Shown here one piece after another: positions 32,844 through 33,206 of a stretch of 33,206 bases of DNA. A program made the position numbers and the translations under genes. The stretch's first letter is position 1. Each line of letters opens with the position of its first letter. The stretch is from an uncultured Clostridia bacterium (lineage in GTDB: Bacteria > Bacillota > Clostridia > Oscillospirales > Ruminococcaceae). The notes beneath the pieces are model-generated. The model ran no database searches, was not told where the DNA came from, and saw nothing but the letters and a program-made list of their open reading frames with translations. The stretch is taken from NCBI GenBank assembly GCA_946545645.1, contig CAMNNQ010000166.1:1-33206 (forward strand), written 5' to 3'.

Positions 32844-32872
32844 ATGATAACACGGCCGGGCGGGGATGTCAA
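32844..32872 (-). promoter_or_regulatory. Promoter of the C39-like gene
   Basis: On the minus strand TTGACA (32867-32872) and TATCAT (32844-32849) are separated by 17 nt, just before the ribosome-binding site at 32831-32836. This decides the GTG start. Confidence 0.72.
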
Positions 32873-32934
32873 GCGCATAGGCGGAAATATCCGCAAAAAT
32901 CGGTCAGAGAGAGCTGCATTCAGCACAAAACTTA

Positions 32935-32963
32935 TTGCAAGATCCGCAAAAATGTAATAAAAT
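32935..32963 (+). promoter_or_regulatory. Promoter of the PNPOx-like gene
   Basis: TTGCAA (32935-32940) and TAAAAT (32958-32963) are separated by 17 nt. A GAGGAGG site at about 32984-32990 precedes the ATG at 33000. Confidence 0.65.
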
Positions 32964-32999
32964 TTTAATAAAGGCTAAAATATGAGGAGGCATAACACT

Positions 33000-33206
33000 A
33001 TGAGCAGGATGAGCCCGGAAGCTGAAAAAATAATGGCCGAGCGCTTCGGAAGAGACAGCATCATCGCGCTGGCTACATCCGAGAACGGAGCCCCCTATGT
33101 CCGTTATGTCAACGCTTATTATGGCAACACCGCACGACCCGCGGCTAACGCCTCTGCACATCATCTGCTTGCCAGCTTTCCGTCATATTACCCAAATTCT
33201 CCTTGA
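33000..33206 (+). pseudogene. Pyridoxamine 5'-phosphate oxidase-like protein, disrupted after about 41 residues
   Basis: The first 41 residues (EKIMAERFGRDSIIALATSENG, then APYVRYVNAYY) match the start of small clostridial flavin-binding proteins of the PNPOx-like split-barrel family. Family members continue with a hydrophobic strand and reach about 130-150 residues. Here the reading changes after codon 41 (near 33123) to a Pro/Ala/Ser-rich tail and stops at the last base of the window, giving 68 residues. No other frame restores the family pattern. The cause may be a rearrangement, a chimeric sequence end or a true truncation. The promoter and start are normal. Confidence 0.6.

Overview
The window reads as chromosomal DNA from a fibre-degrading anaerobic Firmicute, most like a Ruminococcus-type member of the Oscillospiraceae. 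The basis is the style of the genes (single-chain GlyRS, Gram-positive lipoproteins, GGAGG Shine-Dalgarno sites, TTGACA-17-TATAAT promoters) and the polysaccharide enzymes GH43, GH95 and GH26. This is a judgement from recognised families, not a database result. I see no tRNA, rRNA, CRISPR array or intact transposase.

Layout. 1-3293 (minus): a pentose operon of FGGY kinase, L-ribulose-5-phosphate 4-epimerase and a GH43 glycosidase that runs off the left edge. 3462-5540 (plus): glyS and a small membrane protein. 5637-6493 (plus): a zinc-ribbon membrane protein. 6494-6956: a gene-poor stretch abutting the 3' end of guaA, which looks like a scar of an integrated element. 6957-8663 (minus): guaA with a structured leader. 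8707-9422: an AT-rich islet with two divergent small genes, one an XRE-type regulator, around operator-like repeats. 9428-13365 (plus): uvrC and a cytosolic sugar-binding/GGDEF fusion. 13457-18445 (plus): a zinc operon with a Fur/Zur-type regulator, a His/Cys-rich mini membrane protein, znuA, znuC, znuB and an OB-fold-like lipoprotein, followed by trmO. 18470-25014 (minus): a long housekeeping run of rimO, pgsA, an unknown gene, cysS, a cyclophilin-like membrane protein, comF and a membrane protein. 25097-28153 (plus): folC and an L,D-transpeptidase. 28182-32458 (plus): GH95 and a GH26 lipoprotein. 32465-32872 (minus): a C39-like protein. 33000-33206 (plus): the start of a PNPOx-like gene that loses family resemblance near the right edge.

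How the parts fit. The left and right ends handle plant polysaccharide use: arabinose/xylose entry on the left, mannan and fucose/galactose side chains on the right. The zinc operon combines sensor, capture lipoprotein, ATPase and permease with two less-studied accessory proteins. The long minus-strand run joins translation, tRNA charging, lipid synthesis and protein folding.

The best leads are: (1) a fossil of the XRE regulator tail plus its terminator, inverted about 4 kb from the intact copy; (2) the mini membrane protein in the zinc operon and a hairpin formed by its last codons that covers the znuA ribosome-binding site; (3) a pseudoknot-capable folC leader with a sequestered ribosome-binding site; (4) the guaA leader, with a terminator hairpin at the transcription start; (5) the probable integration scar at the guaA 3' end.
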